From Pectinophora gossypiella (Eukaryota > Arthropoda > Insecta > Lepidoptera > Gelechiidae): a stretch of 64,000 nt of DNA. Positions 62,885 through 64,000 of this stretch are shown here, piece after piece (the stretch's first letter is position 1; each line of letters begins with the position of its first letter). The position numbers were made by a program, and so were the translations under genes. The DNA is taken from assembly GCF_024362695.1 (NCBI RefSeq), contig NC_065422.1, forward strand, positions 12,151,534 to 12,215,533. The letters are read 5' to 3'. The notes below the pieces were generated by a model. That model was not told where the DNA came from and ran no database searches. It saw only the letters and a program-made list of their open reading frames with translations.

Positions 62885-63062
62885 ATAATAAACAAATTCA
62901 AATTCAAATATATCTTTATTCAGCTGGTAACATAGTTACACTTTATCGTCAATTTTACATAACGAACGTCTCATCCGCCTAAAACTACTGCAGCTTCTCA
63001 CAACCTATATAGCCGGGGAAAAGAAGCTGCAAGAAAAACCTCGGCACAGGGCCCTAGACGTT
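62885..63062 (-). repeat. LINE 3' end, reversed
   Basis: AAATTCAAATTCAAATATATC, TTTATTCAGCTGGTAAC, ACTGCAGCTTCTCACAACC, GAAAAGAAGCTGCAAG and CCTCGGCACAGGGCC, a widespread type of lepidopteran LINE terminus (from general knowledge). Confidence 0.6.
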
Positions 63063-64000
63063 CTTTAAAAAAAAAACATAAAATATTGGTATACAATTGA
63101 ATAATTTAACTGCCTAATATAAGTTAACTAATATAAACTGTATGGTAAAAGATGATTAACTTGTCGCGGACATAATAATGGCCCATTATGTTAGAAAGGA
63201 CACAACAGTTCGCAGTTTATTCAATCCCAGTCCAGCAATACCTATCTAATGTATTAAATAATACAATATTCCGTTCCTTTTAAGTCTCCCCTACTATTCA
63301 CCAAACTGCTCCCGACTGCGTTGAAAAATTAATCTAAATTAAGAGCAAGCAATAAAGAAAATGAATTAAACTTTATAAATTAATCCCTTAGTACTAATAA
63401 TGTCTGACCCTTGGTCCAGACAAAAGCCTAAAATAATGGAGAATTTATAATTTGTGGAGCTAAGTTACGCCTCACGCCAAAGCCTACTTTACTTTTAAAC
63501 TTAAAAATTGCAATAAATTATTTTATCGTTTAATACTTACTTACTTGGGTAAAAAACTTGAAAAAGAACGCGAAATATTTTAAACATCCTGAATTGGGTT
63601 TTGGTATGTACGTCTAGACCTTCCTTTTTCCACTAATAATAATCTAAACGTAAGCTTATTACCTTGTTACCATCGAGTTTCCAAATCTTGTGTCCGGATA
63701 ATTAATAAAAATTAATCATTAATCTTATAACAAGCTTTTGTAAATAAAGTAAGCTTCACATGAGCTTCAAATTTAGTTTCTGACAAATTATAAAAAAATA
63801 TTGAGAGAGACACATTTTTACGGACATACATAATGTTTCCTTAAATATATTGACTTGCAAAGGTCAGTATATGAATTTCTGAGAGTCTCAACAACGTAAA
63901 AAAACTCCGATTTCTTTCAATTAATTTCAAACCGGGTAAAAACTTACACCTGGATTGAAACCAGCTTGTTTATTGCGAGATTTTGCTTACAAAAATAACA
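63063..64000. other. AT-rich, no gene seen
   Basis: No coding frame or repeat family recognised. Confidence 0.4.

Overview
The window looks like a piece of a lepidopteran (probably moth) nuclear genome. It is AT-rich and carries no recognisable host gene. It is packed with retroposon and MITE families of the kind usual in Lepidoptera: tRNA-derived SINEs, SINE/LINE tails ending in runs of GATGAT or GTAT, RTE and Jockey/CR1-like LINE remnants, one Ty3/gypsy element and one BEL/Pao element. I infer the order from these families; no single-copy gene anchors it.

Two long LTR retrotransposons dominate the coding content, both on the minus strand. A Ty3/gypsy element (24466-29523) has 122-bp LTRs that read as identical, an ATTTA target duplication, a candidate primer-binding site and polypurine tract, and one intact 1401-residue Gag-Pol frame with its catalytic residues in place; it looks very young. 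A BEL/Pao element (49549-55745) has 324-bp LTRs that also read as identical and a CTAAC target duplication. Its Gag-Pol frame is split near 52150 by a frame-changing lesion that removes the connector between reverse transcriptase and RNase H, so it is a young but defective copy.

The rest is a mosaic. Family labels used below: Rep-A (poly(A)-ended retroposon), SINE-T (tRNA-like head, tail ending AATAGAAGAAGA), SINE-C (second tRNA-like head), SINE-H (third tRNA-like head, tail CGTGAGCTTATG), SINE-5S (tRNA-like head joined to a 5S rRNA-like segment), Retro-G (GTAT-tailed), Retro-I (GATGAT-tailed), Rep-L, MITE-E (ends CAGGGTGTTAGTG next to TA), MITE-K, MITE-N, MITE-O, MITE-P and MITE-R.

Layout: 1-13 kb, small repeats, with a minisatellite inside a Rep-A copy. 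13.5-16.2 kb, a large palindrome with ~1.1-kb arms, each arm being two diverged tandem units. 16-24 kb, SINEs, a LINE fragment and a dimeric MITE-E. 24.5-29.5 kb, the gypsy element, inserted at the edge of a MITE-K. 30-45 kb, nested SINEs, further dimeric MITE-E copies, RTE fragments, and GGT-rich and CA/CG-rich simple repeats. 45.6-48.5 kb, a candidate non-coding TIR element with an internal foldback. 49.5-55.7 kb, the BEL/Pao element. 56-64 kb, more SINE/MITE pieces and a LINE end.

No cellular pathway is encoded here. The structural observations that most merit follow-up are the large palindrome, the dimeric MITE that recurs with the same linker, the foldback TIR element, the 114-bp multi-dyad at 57.55 kb, and small perfect hairpins inside SINE copies that look like template-switch events. 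All family and identity statements come from reading by eye; no alignment or database search was run.
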